DNA from: an uncultured Pseudomonadota bacterium | Lineage (GTDB): Bacteria > Pseudomonadota > Gammaproteobacteria > Methylococcales > Methylomonadaceae | DNA: 64,000 bases | Direction: 5' to 3' | NCBI GenBank assembly: GCA_903834465.1 | Contig: CAILJB010000064.1 | Coordinates: forward strand, 1 to 64,000 | Shown here: positions 51,262 through 59,121 of the stretch, piece by piece | How positions within the stretch are numbered: the stretch's first letter is position 1 | How the letters are laid out: every line of letters starts with the position of its first letter | Made by a program: the position numbers and the translations under genes | Notes under the pieces: generated by a model | What the model saw: only the letters and a program-made list of their open reading frames with translations | What the model was told of the DNA's origin: nothing | The model's database searches: none

Positions 51262-52047
51262 ATGGCTACGACTACCGAAAAAATCAGCGAACAAATGAGG
51301 CTAATAACACAACAGGGCAAAATGCCGCCTTGGTATTTAAAAGACTTATACCGCTATCTTTCAGCCTTTGCCGTTCTCACTGTTATTTATATAGGATTTC
51401 GCATTTATCAGGGTGAGTTCGCCGTTTCTACGGGATTGGACTCAACTGACCCTGTTTTTGAGACGTACTGGATGCGGCTGTTTAACTTCAACGTCACCTT
51501 CGTGACCTTGTTTGCGGGTCTTTCGTGGGGATATTTATGGTTTTCCAGAGATAAAAATTTGGATACGCTGGAACCCAAAGAAGAAATCCGCCGATATTTT
51601 ACGCTGACCATGTGGATTAGCGTTTATACCTTTGCGGTATATTGGGCAGGTAGTTATTTTGCGGAACAAGATAATTCCTGGCATCAGGTCTCCGTCCGTG
51701 ATACCCCGTTCACAGCAAACCATATCATTGAGTTTTATTTTAACTTTCCGATGTATGTAATTCTGGGCGGCTGTGCCTGGTTATACGCAAGAACCCGTTT
51801 GCCGCTGTATGCCAAGGGTATATCGCTGCCTTTGACGCTGGCGGTCTTCGGACCATTCATGATACTTGTCAGCGTTGGCTTCAACGAATGGGGGCATACT
51901 TTTTGGTATAGGGAAGAGTTTTTCGCCGCCCCCATACACTGGGGTTTTGTGATTGGAGTTTGGTTTGCTCATGGTGTCGGCGGTATTTTGCTGCAAGGTG
52001 TTACCCGCTTGATTGAATTGCTCGATGAGCTGGAAGAAGCCGCTTAA
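51262..52047 (+). CDS. pxmC: Copper membrane monooxygenase subunit C, pXMO type
   Basis: 261 residues, about six membrane spans. Metal ligands proposed for PmoC are all present: Asp137, His141 and His154 (QDNSWHQVSVRDTPFTANH), and the second set Asn208, His212 and His226 (FNEWGHTFWYREEFFAAPIH). The likely copper active site in the membrane is thus complete, so the enzyme should be functional. It is the last gene of pxmABC, starting 25 bases after pxmB with a GAGG site, and is followed by a strong terminator. Confidence 0.93.
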   Translation: MATTTEKISEQMRLITQQGKMPPWYLKDLYRYLSAFAVLTVIYIGFRIYQGEFAVSTGLDSTDPVFETYWMRLFNFNVTFVTLFAGLSWGYLWFSRDKNLDTLEPKEEIRRYFTLTMWISVYTFAVYWAGSYFAEQDNSWHQVSVRDTPFTANHIIEFYFNFPMYVILGGCAWLYARTRLPLYAKGISLPLTLAVFGPFMILVSVGFNEWGHTFWYREEFFAAPIHWGFVIGVWFAHGVGGILLQGVTRLIELLDELEEAA

Positions 52048-52065
52048 TCTTGCCATCTTAAATTA

Positions 52066-52092
52066 GGGCAAGCTCATTGCTTGCCCTTTTAT
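52066..52092 (+). terminator. Intrinsic terminator of pxmABC
   Basis: Perfect stem GGGCAAGC / GCTTGCCC with a 5-base loop, followed by TTTTATTTTTT. It lies 18 bases after pxmC. Confidence 0.9.
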
Positions 52093-52120
52093 TTTTTGCC
52101 AAAGAAAGATTTGGAAAAGA

Positions 52121-53338
52121 ATGACCACACTAAAACAAACCAACCTCCATTATGCCTGGGTCATCCTAGCAGTGACTTTCGCTTGTCTTTTCACAGCTTC
52201 TGCACTGCGCTCCATTCCAGGAATTATCATGCTGCCTTTGGAACACGAGTTTCAGTGGAGTAGGGAAACTGTCAGTGGAGCAGTTTCTGTTAATTTATTA
52301 CTGTTTGGCTTGTCCACCCCTTTTTTTGGCAGGTTAATGGATTTATATGGGGCGAAAACGATTACGGTGTTGATGATTATCCTCATGACATTGGGAGCAG
52401 TCGGCACGTTGTTTATGCAGGAATCCTGGCAGCTGTACCTATTGTGGGGAATTGTGATGGGCGCAGGCTCTGGCGGTACGTCTATGGTGATGGGAGCAGC
52501 CGTCATTAACCGCTGGTTTCATCAAAAACGTGGCTTGGCTTTAGGAATACTGGGGGCGGCGTTTTCGTCTGGTCAATTAATTTTCACCCCGCTTATCATG
52601 TACTTAACGATACAGGCAGGTTGGCGTACCGCGATATTACTTATGACTGTGTTATTAGCATTGGTTGTATTGCCTTTAGTCGCTTGGCTGATGGTTGACC
52701 AACCTGCCAACAAAGAACTGAAGCCTTATGGCGCAAATGGAGAGACTTTGACTGTCCTCAAAGCGGATTCAAATCCGATGCGGTACGTTATGATGAGACC
52801 ACAATTTTGGTTGCTGGCAGCGAGCTTTGGAATTTGCGGACTCACCACATCAGGACTGTTTCAAACCCATTTAATTTCACACGGCGTTGAACACGGTTTC
52901 CCCCAAATGACGATGGCGGTGTCTTTGGGGTTGATGGGGGCAACTGACATCATAGGGACGATTCTGTCGGGATGGCTTTGCGACCGTTTCGGAAAACGCT
53001 GGCCTTTGGCTCTTTATTACGCATTTCGTGGTCTATCATTATTGCTGTTGCCTTATGTTGATACCACTGGGCAATTAATGGCATTTTCAGTGATGTACGG
53101 TCTAAACTGGCTGTCAACAGTTCCTGCAACGGCTGCATTGACCGCCGACTTATTTGGCAAACAAAATGTCGGCGTTGTATTTGGCTGGATTAGCTTTTCT
53201 CATCAAGTTGGCGCAGCCATCGCTTCTTTTGGAGCAGGCTATTTGCATCAGTTAGTGGGGAATTACACATTGGCATTTTTGATTTCTGGTTTGTTTGCAT
53301 TTGTCGCTACTGGACTTGTGGTTTTTATAAAAGATTGA
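52121..53338 (+). CDS. Major facilitator superfamily transporter (monocarboxylate/oxalate-formate-like)
   Basis: 405 residues, 12 predicted spans. The first loop carries the MFS A-motif as GRLMDLYGAKT, with a second copy GWLCDRFGKRW between spans 8 and 9. The start NLHYAWVILAVTF and the spacing resemble oxalate/formate antiporter-like (OFA/MCT) members. A GGAA ribosome site precedes ATG 52121. It follows the pxmABC terminator, so read-through or a separate promoter would be needed. Its position suggests transport of an organic acid linked to pXMO metabolism or to the LysR signal, but the substrate is not known. Confidence 0.85.
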   Translation: MTTLKQTNLHYAWVILAVTFACLFTASALRSIPGIIMLPLEHEFQWSRETVSGAVSVNLLLFGLSTPFFGRLMDLYGAKTITVLMIILMTLGAVGTLFMQESWQLYLLWGIVMGAGSGGTSMVMGAAVINRWFHQKRGLALGILGAAFSSGQLIFTPLIMYLTIQAGWRTAILLMTVLLALVVLPLVAWLMVDQPANKELKPYGANGETLTVLKADSNPMRYVMMRPQFWLLAASFGICGLTTSGLFQTHLISHGVEHGFPQMTMAVSLGLMGATDIIGTILSGWLCDRFGKRWPLALYYAFRGLSLLLLPYVDTTGQLMAFSVMYGLNWLSTVPATAALTADLFGKQNVGVVFGWISFSHQVGAAIASFGAGYLHQLVGNYTLAFLISGLFAFVATGLVVFIKD

Positions 53339-53341
53339 AGC

Positions 53342-53372
53342 TCGTAGGGTGGGGTTTGTGCCTCACCCCGCA
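53342..53372. repeat. Short palindromic repeat (REP-like)
   Basis: GGTGGGG / CCTCACC arms (one mismatch) with a 6-base loop, preceded by GTAG and followed by CCGCATTGCG. It marks the right border of the HEPN-pxm segment, opposite the element at 46247-46270. Confidence 0.5.
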
Positions 53373-53452
53373 TTGCGTTTTGAAATTAGCAACTCATACT
53401 TTTTTCAATTAAAGAACGAATAGCTTTAATCCTCTCTATGAATGCAGATGCC

Positions 53453-54259
53453 TTAGCCTAATCCAAAATCCTTTCTTAAACTTGAATCCACAAGACTTGC
53501 TGGCATGAAACGGCGTAATTTGCTCAATAATGCCGCCTGACCTTTAGGCAGACGGCGCATTTTCCATTTACCAAAAGCCGCCTCGACAATCGTATTCGCC
53601 ACGCCATCGGGTTCGGGCGCTTTACTCAAATTTTTATGATAGGCTTTCAATACACGACCGCGTTCGTCATCATAAGCTGAAATCAAGTTGGCTGCCTGTG
53701 GCGCGTTGTTATCTATATGGGTTTTGGTATAACCAGGTTCGACCAGTACCACGCGGATGCCAAATTGACGCACTTCATGGTCTAACGATTCAGATAAACC
53801 TTCAACGGCGTGTTTGGAAGCAGCATAGATTCCAGCATAAGGTGCAGGCAAAAAGCCTAACACCGAACTGACATTGACGATTCTTCCTGAACCTTGCGCT
53901 CGCATGTGCGGAAGCACCGCCTTTGTTGTACGCAAGATGCCAAGCACGTTGGTGTCGAACAGCGATGCCGCTTCACCAATCGATGTTTCCTCTACTGCGC
54001 CGACCATCATGAATCCGGCGTTATTGACGAGTACATCGATTCGTTTAGCGCGACCCATGATAGTTTGAATACCTTTTTGAACAGATGTTTCGTCACAAAC
54101 ATCCATTTCAATGAACTCTACGCCAGGGATTGGCTGTGTTTTAGCAATGTTACGCACCGTACCGAACACTACGCATCCTTGTTGAGCAAACTTTTCTGCG
54201 GCTACTCGCCCGATACCCGATGACACGCCTGTTACGATGACAACTGAATGATTAGACAT
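53453..54259 (-). CDS. Short-chain dehydrogenase/reductase
   Basis: 268 residues, classical SDR. The cofactor motif TGVSSGIGR is at about residues 10-18, LVNNAGF follows, and the catalytic Ser-Tyr-Lys set is VNVSSVLG and YAASKHAVEG. NADP is more likely than NAD because GTVRNIAK follows strand 2. The substrate is unknown. A TAGGAG ribosome site precedes the start. It lies 40 bases after the GST gene, so the two form an operon divergent from the HxlR regulator, a pattern seen in electrophile- or quinone-stress modules. Confidence 0.9.
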   Translation of the reverse strand: MSNHSVVIVTGVSSGIGRVAAEKFAQQGCVVFGTVRNIAKTQPIPGVEFIEMDVCDETSVQKGIQTIMGRAKRIDVLVNNAGFMMVGAVEETSIGEAASLFDTNVLGILRTTKAVLPHMRAQGSGRIVNVSSVLGFLPAPYAGIYAASKHAVEGLSESLDHEVRQFGIRVVLVEPGYTKTHIDNNAPQAANLISAYDDERGRVLKAYHKNLSKAPEPDGVANTIVEAAFGKWKMRRLPKGQAALLSKLRRFMPASLVDSSLRKDFGLG

Positions 54260-54299
54260 AAAAACTCCTACTATTGACTACGAATGTGAAAAATGAAAA

Positions 54300-54926
54300 T
54301 TACATGAAGTTTTTTGGCGCAGAACTTTGCCACGAAGGTAATTGCTCAATTGCACTGTACCAACGTGGAATTTCAACATAACCGTCCATTGGATAGCGTG
54401 CCATTTCTGCTAAATCCAAAAACGAACCCACTGAAAAATCCGCAAGCGTTACCGTATCACCCACTAGCCAATCACGTCCTTTCAAATGACTTTCTAAAAC
54501 GTCAGCAAAACGGCGGAATCTTTCCGTACCTTTTAATAACTCTGCGGCATCAGGTTCACCTAAATTCCGAAATTTTTTAATCAAATGTTCAAAAATAAAA
54601 ATACTGCAAGCACTGCCAAAATGCCCCGTTTGCCAAAATTGCCAGCGTGCAATATCCGCTTGAATGATTGGATTAGCTGGAAATAACGTATTAGTAGGCA
54701 CTTTCGAACACAAATATTGCATAATGGCGTTGGACTCCCATAATGCAAAATCGCCATCTACCAAAGTAGGAATCATGTGATTTGGGTTTAAATTTAAAAA
54801 TTCTGGCTGCATTTGCTCACCTTGCATTAAATCAAGTGCGTGTAATTCACACTCTAAATTTAAATGATGTAATACTGCAACAACTCGACGAGAATTTGGT
54901 GAAATGGGAAAATGGTACAGTTTCAT
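54300..54926 (-). CDS. Glutathione S-transferase family protein
   Basis: 208 residues. An N-terminal thioredoxin fold (1-78; MKLYHFPISPNSRRV, NPNHMIPTLVDGDFALWESNAIMQYL) with the cis-Pro and Glu-Ser glutathione site is followed by an all-helical C-terminal domain (about 88-205; WLVGDTVTLADFSVGSFL). It conjugates or reduces electrophiles with glutathione. It is the first gene of the GST-SDR operon. Its promoter region carries two palindromes that also face the hxlR-type gene. A TAGGAG site precedes the ATG. Confidence 0.92.
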   Translation of the reverse strand: MKLYHFPISPNSRRVVAVLHHLNLECELHALDLMQGEQMQPEFLNLNPNHMIPTLVDGDFALWESNAIMQYLCSKVPTNTLFPANPIIQADIARWQFWQTGHFGSACSIFIFEHLIKKFRNLGEPDAAELLKGTERFRRFADVLESHLKGRDWLVGDTVTLADFSVGSFLDLAEMARYPMDGYVEIPRWYSAIEQLPSWQSSAPKNFM

Positions 54927-54960
54927 GAAAAACTCCTACAAATTACGGTAAATGATAGTT

Positions 54961-54977
54961 ACTTGCTTATTGCAAGT
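54961..54977. promoter_or_regulatory. HxlR-type operator, site 1
   Basis: Perfect palindrome ACTTGC-TTATT-GCAAGT between the GST and HxlR genes. The 6-5-6 form matches the ACTTrC-N5-GyAAGT type expected for HxlR regulators. Confidence 0.6.
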
Positions 54978-54997
54978 GATGGCATAATTACACATAA

Positions 54998-55014
54998 ACT
55001 TGTTTTTTGCAAGT
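54998..55014. promoter_or_regulatory. HxlR-type operator, site 2
   Basis: ACTTGT-TTTTT-GCAAGT, one mismatch from site 1, with centres 37 bases apart. The two sites cover the likely divergent promoters of the GST-SDR operon and the regulator gene. Confidence 0.6.
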
Positions 55015-55047
55015 CACTATTTCTACAATTAAAATCTAAATTTATTG

Positions 55048-55437
55048 ATGAAAAAAACGGAAGAATATCGCTCAAAATGTCCACTCTCCATTGCGTTAGA
55101 ATTTATTGGCGATAAATGGAGCTTAGTGATTGTTCGTGATTTGTGTATGGGAAAAAGCAAATATGGTGATTTTCAAAATTCGCCAGAGGGAATTCCAACC
55201 AATATTCTTGCCAGCCGGTTACGCAAATTAGAAGAAAATGGCATTGTAATTAAAGAGCCATATCAAGATAGACCCGTGCGATATGCGTATTTTTTAACTG
55301 AGAAAGGCGCAGATTTATTGCCCATCTTGCAGCAATTAGTTATTTGGACACAAAAATATGTGCCGGATTGTTTAACGCCTCCTGAAAGTTTTTTTCAGGT
55401 AACGTCGCAGGATTTGTTGCGTAAAGACAAACTGTAG
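55048..55437 (+). CDS. HxlR-family transcriptional regulator
   Basis: 129 residues from ATG 55048; the TTG three bases earlier is less likely. A single winged helix-turn-helix of the HxlR type: CPLSIALEFIGDKWSLVIVRDL, then the recognition region IPTNILASRLRKLEENGIV and wing PVRYAYFLTEKG. Cys11 before the first helix is the position that senses electrophiles or oxidants in HxlR/YodB-like proteins. With a GST-SDR operon opposite and two palindromes between, it is very likely an autoregulated repressor of that operon that responds to reactive electrophiles. This last point is inference. Confidence 0.92.
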   Translation: MKKTEEYRSKCPLSIALEFIGDKWSLVIVRDLCMGKSKYGDFQNSPEGIPTNILASRLRKLEENGIVIKEPYQDRPVRYAYFLTEKGADLLPILQQLVIWTQKYVPDCLTPPESFFQVTSQDLLRKDKL

Positions 55438-55503
55438 TTTAATGTTCGAAGTGCTGACTAATTGATAAAACACAATTTGTGTGGCGGTTAATCTCTTAAC
55501 TTT

Positions 55504-55788
55504 ATGAATATTTCTATGACTTTAAACCCCGAAAATTTACTTTCCTTTTCACCACTGCATCGTTTGCAATGGGAAGAAGCTCAACAAAAAACCGTCATTT
55601 TGTATCCCGAAGGGATGGTTGAACTGAATCAAAGTTCAGCAGAAATTTTGAAACTTTGCGACGGTTCGCGCCAACTCGCGCAACTCGTACAAGAATTAGA
55701 AACAAAATTTGAAACGACCGGTTTAACCGATGATATTACCGCTTTTTTAGAGGTTGCCTTAAAAAATGGCTGGATTACTCAAAACTAA
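55504..55788 (+). CDS. pqqD: PQQ biosynthesis protein PqqD
   Basis: 94 residues from ATG 55504, with ATG 55516 as an alternative. PqqD is the RiPP recognition element that binds the PqqA precursor peptide and hands it to PqqE. Family features: a core ending [27 protein letters not shown] and the C-terminal helix [12 protein letters not shown]. It overlaps pqqE by 23 bases. pqqA, pqqB and pqqC, which normally precede it, are not here; the 66 bases upstream hold no pqqA-like Glu-x3-Tyr peptide. Confidence 0.9.
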   Translation: MNISMTLNPENLLSFSPLHRLQWEEAQQKTVILYPEGMVELNQSSAEILKLCDGSRQLAQLVQELETKFETTGLTDDITAFLEVALKNGWITQN

Positions 55789-56884
55789 TACCCCACCACG
55801 TTGGTTGCTCGCAGAGCTGACCTATTCGTGTCCATTGCAATGTCCGTATTGCTCGAATCCGCTCGATTACACCGCGTATAAAAATGAACTTAGCACCGAC
55901 GATTGGAAGCGCGTTTTAACCCAAGCGCGAAAAATGGGCGCGGTGCAACTCGGTTTTTCGGGCGGTGAACCGCTGACACGCCCTGATTTAGTTGAATTAG
56001 TGCAATACGCACGAGAATTAGGTTATTACTCAAATTTGATTACGTCAGGTTATGGGTTAACTGAAGAAAAAATTATTCAACTCAAAACCGCAGGTTTAGA
56101 CCATATCCAAGTCAGTATTCAAGCCAGCTCGCAAGAATTAAACGACCATATTGCTGGAACAGCCTCATTTGAACATAAACAAAATGTGGCACGTTTAGTA
56201 AAAAAACACGGTTATCCGATGGTGTTATGCGTGGTACTGCATCGGGAAAATATCCACCAAATGCCAGAAATTTTAGAAATGGCAGAAGCGTTAGGCGCAG
56301 ATTATTTAGAACTTGCCAACACGCAATATTACGGTTGGGCGCACATCAATCGAGATTTATTGTTGCCAACTAAAGAGCAATTCGAAACCGCCGAAGCCAT
56401 CGCGCAAGCGTTTAAAGAAAAAGTCGCTGGTAAAATGAAAATTTATTATGTCGTACCAGACTTTTACGAAGACCGTCCGAAAGCGTGTATGAATGGTTGG
56501 GCAACCACGTTTTTAACCATTGCGCCAGACGGCATGGCTCTGCCGTGTCATTCAGCGCGAGAATTGCCTAATTTTGACTGTCCAAATGTGAAAGATTTTA
56601 GTGTGTCTGAAATTTGGAATGATTCGAAAGCGTTTAATTTTTTCCGTGGTTTTGAATGGATGCAAGAACCCTGTCGCAGTTGCGATGAAAAAGAAAAAGA
56701 TTTTGGTGGTTGTCGTTGTCAAGCCTATTTGCTCACTGGCGACGCGAGTGCAACTGACCCTGTGTGCAGTAAATCGCCGCAGCATGGCGTGATTGATGAA
56801 TTGATTACTTCAGCGCGAACTTCAGCATTATCCGATGATGAAAAACCATTAGTTTTTCGGAATAGTAAAAATTCACGACGATAA
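55766..56884 (+). CDS. pqqE: PQQ biosynthesis radical SAM enzyme PqqE
   Basis: 372 residues. It forms the Glu-Tyr carbon-carbon cross-link in PqqA, the first step toward PQQ. The radical SAM cluster motif is Cys22-x3-Cys26-x2-Cys29 (CPLQCPYC), followed by [14 protein letters not shown] (SAM binding). The C-terminal SPASM domain has [17 protein letters not shown] and [17 protein letters not shown], which hold the auxiliary Fe-S clusters. It overlaps pqqD by 23 bases. PQQ is the cofactor of methanol and other alcohol dehydrogenases, which fits the pxm operon 4 kb away. Confidence 0.95.
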   Translation: MAGLLKTNTPPRWLLAELTYSCPLQCPYCSNPLDYTAYKNELSTDDWKRVLTQARKMGAVQLGFSGGEPLTRPDLVELVQYARELGYYSNLITSGYGLTEEKIIQLKTAGLDHIQVSIQASSQELNDHIAGTASFEHKQNVARLVKKHGYPMVLCVVLHRENIHQMPEILEMAEALGADYLELANTQYYGWAHINRDLLLPTKEQFETAEAIAQAFKEKVAGKMKIYYVVPDFYEDRPKACMNGWATTFLTIAPDGMALPCHSARELPNFDCPNVKDFSVSEIWNDSKAFNFFRGFEWMQEPCRSCDEKEKDFGGCRCQAYLLTGDASATDPVCSKSPQHGVIDELITSARTSALSDDEKPLVFRNSKNSRR

Positions 56885-56906
56885 ATTTATAAAATTACAA
56901 AACGTC

Positions 56907-58904
56907 ATGAAATTAGATTGGGTTACATTATTACTGAGTGGGATTACGGCTTTTTCCTCGACTTGTTTCGCAGCAGATGACAAATTTACAGATATTTCAT
57001 TAGAAGAGTTAGTCGATGTTAAAACTACATCGATTACTAAAATGCCAATGTCCCTAAATAAATCTCCCGTTACGGCGTATGTCGTTTCACAAGACGAAAT
57101 TAGTGATAAAGGCTATCGTTTCCTTACGGATATTTTAAAAAATACACCTGAATTTTATGTCACAAATTTGGCGCAGACCGAAAAAGCCGTAACCGAGATT
57201 TACATTCGCGGTATTTTTGCCAATAACAAGATTACGTTACTTGTCGATGGCAATAAAATTAAAGCGCCAACAGGTGAACCGACAACGTTTTACGATGCTA
57301 TGCCGCTCATTGGTGTAAAACAAGTAGAAATTAGTTTAGGCGCATCTTCATCCGTTTATGGGGCGGATGCCATGCTCGCCACAATCAATTTAGTGACGAC
57401 AACAGGTGCTGATTTAAATGGTTTTAAAATCAAAGCAACAGGCGGAAATGCTGATACAGAGGAAGTTCAAGTCGCCGCGGGGAAAAAAATAAACGACGAT
57501 CTTAACGTTTCATTGACTGGAAGTTTTCATCATTCTGGTCAAGAGAATTTGAGAAAAAATTATCCTGAAATTTATGGCAATGCGGTTGTTGATTTAAATT
57601 TAGCTGAACAAAACTCGAATCTGCATTTCAAAGCGAATTACAAAGATTTAACTGTCAGCTATTACCGCACGCAAACTAAAAATAACAATGCCCTTTCATT
57701 TACGCCAAAACAATATTCTGGCGTACCTATCTGGGAACCTACCAATCAGACAGCAAATATAACTTATAATTCAGACATCAATCCATTTTGGCAGTCAAAA
57801 TCAAGTTTAAGTTATGAAAGTACCGAATTATCAAAAGACTCCAGTTATCGAACAGGTCTTGCACCTAATCAAGATATGACATGGTTTGGTGAGGCACTGC
57901 GTTTTTCAGAAACCGTTGCTTATCTCAAAGGCGACATCAATTGGCTGAGTGGCATTGAATTAAGTGCCATGAATTCGTTACCCAGAAACCAATACGATGT
58001 GCCGACTTTACCAAAATATCATCTCAAATATCAAAATTACGCCGTTTATACCCAACTCAATTATGACGTAACTGAAACGCTCGCCATAAATGGTTCGTTG
58101 CGAATGGATGCCGATTCTCGTTATTCACCTGTTTTCAATCCACGATTTGGTTTTTCTTGGCAGGCAATAAAAGAACTTCGCTTTTTTGGGTCTATTGGAA
58201 CTTCCTATTTAGCCCCTGCGCCTTCTTCGATGTATGAAACATGGAATATGCCAACGGATTCTGCTTATGGTCGTCCTAATTTGAATTTACGTCCTGAAAA
58301 AACAATGACCTCAGAACTGGGGATTAACGTTGAGCCATTTAAGGGGAATTCTCTCAAAATGTCAGGATTTTTTACCGATGGTACCGACTTGATAAGATTG
58401 ACAACTGTTGGAAATCTTGGCTATTGGGACAATATTGCAACGTCACAAACGTATGGTCTTCAAATAGTGGAACGCCACGCATTCACGCACGATTTGAGTG
58501 CGGATGTTAGTTATACGCTGACCAAAGGACAACAAGATGCAGAAAAATTAAATAGCATGGTGAATATCACTAACGTTCCCGAACACATGATTAAAAGTAA
58601 TTTGCTCTATGCTTGGGATAAATTCACATTCCGTTTTACAGAACGTTGGTTTGATAATATCGGCACGCATGAATCGAATAAAATTTACAAGGGAAAACCG
58701 ATGCACGGTGCCGCGATTTTTGACAGTAACATTCATTATGTGCAACCGATTCAGGCGGCAAAATTCAGTGTTGATTTAGGCGTAAATAATTTATTTGATA
58801 CGAAATACTATGTTGTACCCTTGTATGATAATTTCGCGGGCAGTCTGTCTGCTCAACCGCAAGAAACACGGCGTGTTTATCTAACTGTTGGTTTATCTTA
58901 TTAA
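56907..58904 (+). CDS. TonB-dependent outer-membrane receptor next to pqqDE
   Basis: 665 residues. Signal peptide (cut after CFA), then a TonB box-like start (DKFTDISLEELVDVKTTSIT), a plug domain (about 45-165; PVTAYVVSQDEISDKG, IYIRGI, VEISLGASSSVYGADAM) and a 22-strand barrel that ends in VYLTVGLSY with the terminal aromatic residue. It starts 22 bases after pqqE and so is probably cotranscribed. The place suggests uptake of PQQ, a metal (copper or lanthanide) chelate or another small ligand; sequence alone does not decide. It overlaps the convergent zinc-finger gene by 12 bases. Confidence 0.88.
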   Translation: MKLDWVTLLLSGITAFSSTCFAADDKFTDISLEELVDVKTTSITKMPMSLNKSPVTAYVVSQDEISDKGYRFLTDILKNTPEFYVTNLAQTEKAVTEIYIRGIFANNKITLLVDGNKIKAPTGEPTTFYDAMPLIGVKQVEISLGASSSVYGADAMLATINLVTTTGADLNGFKIKATGGNADTEEVQVAAGKKINDDLNVSLTGSFHHSGQENLRKNYPEIYGNAVVDLNLAEQNSNLHFKANYKDLTVSYYRTQTKNNNALSFTPKQYSGVPIWEPTNQTANITYNSDINPFWQSKSSLSYESTELSKDSSYRTGLAPNQDMTWFGEALRFSETVAYLKGDINWLSGIELSAMNSLPRNQYDVPTLPKYHLKYQNYAVYTQLNYDVTETLAINGSLRMDADSRYSPVFNPRFGFSWQAIKELRFFGSIGTSYLAPAPSSMYETWNMPTDSAYGRPNLNLRPEKTMTSELGINVEPFKGNSLKMSGFFTDGTDLIRLTTVGNLGYWDNIATSQTYGLQIVERHAFTHDLSADVSYTLTKGQQDAEKLNSMVNITNVPEHMIKSNLLYAWDKFTFRFTERWFDNIGTHESNKIYKGKPMHGAAIFDSNIHYVQPIQAAKFSVDLGVNNLFDTKYYVVPLYDNFAGSLSAQPQETRRVYLTVGLSY

Positions 58905-59114
58905 CGTGTTTTCCAACGCCGTCTGACATGTTAAACAATACTTGCATGCAATGGCTAATCGACGTTTTTCAGGAATCGGTTCTCCACATTCTTCACATTC
59001 AAACGCGGATTCGCCGGTATACATGGCTTTTCGCGCTTCTTCGATAAAGAGTTCTGTCATTTTATCCATGCGTTCAATAATGGCATCCGTGCCACCTGCC
59101 CATGCGGCTGACAT
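58893..59114 (-). CDS. DksA/TraR-type C4 zinc-finger protein
   Basis: 73 residues from ATG 59114; the longer frame up to 59198 lacks family support. The start MSAAWAGGTDAIIERMDK and the C-terminal zinc finger (CEECGEPIPEKRR, then CKYCLTC) match small YbiI/TraR-like proteins. Such proteins can bind in the RNA polymerase secondary channel, as DksA does. The second metal pair has one extra Cys (CKYCLTC). It follows the COG2509 flavoprotein after 7 bases on the same strand, so the two share a transcript. Confidence 0.82.
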   Translation of the reverse strand: MSAAWAGGTDAIIERMDKMTELFIEEARKAMYTGESAFECEECGEPIPEKRRLAIACKYCLTCQTALENTLIR

Positions 59115-59121
59115 AATTAAC

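Noticed and set aside
49166-52047. Canonical pmoCAB or amoCAB operon
   Set aside because: Gene order is A-B-C and subunit details differ, which fits pxmABC better.
53894-54223. Plus-strand frame of 109 codons inside the SDR gene
   Set aside because: Antisense shadow of conserved SDR coding sequence.
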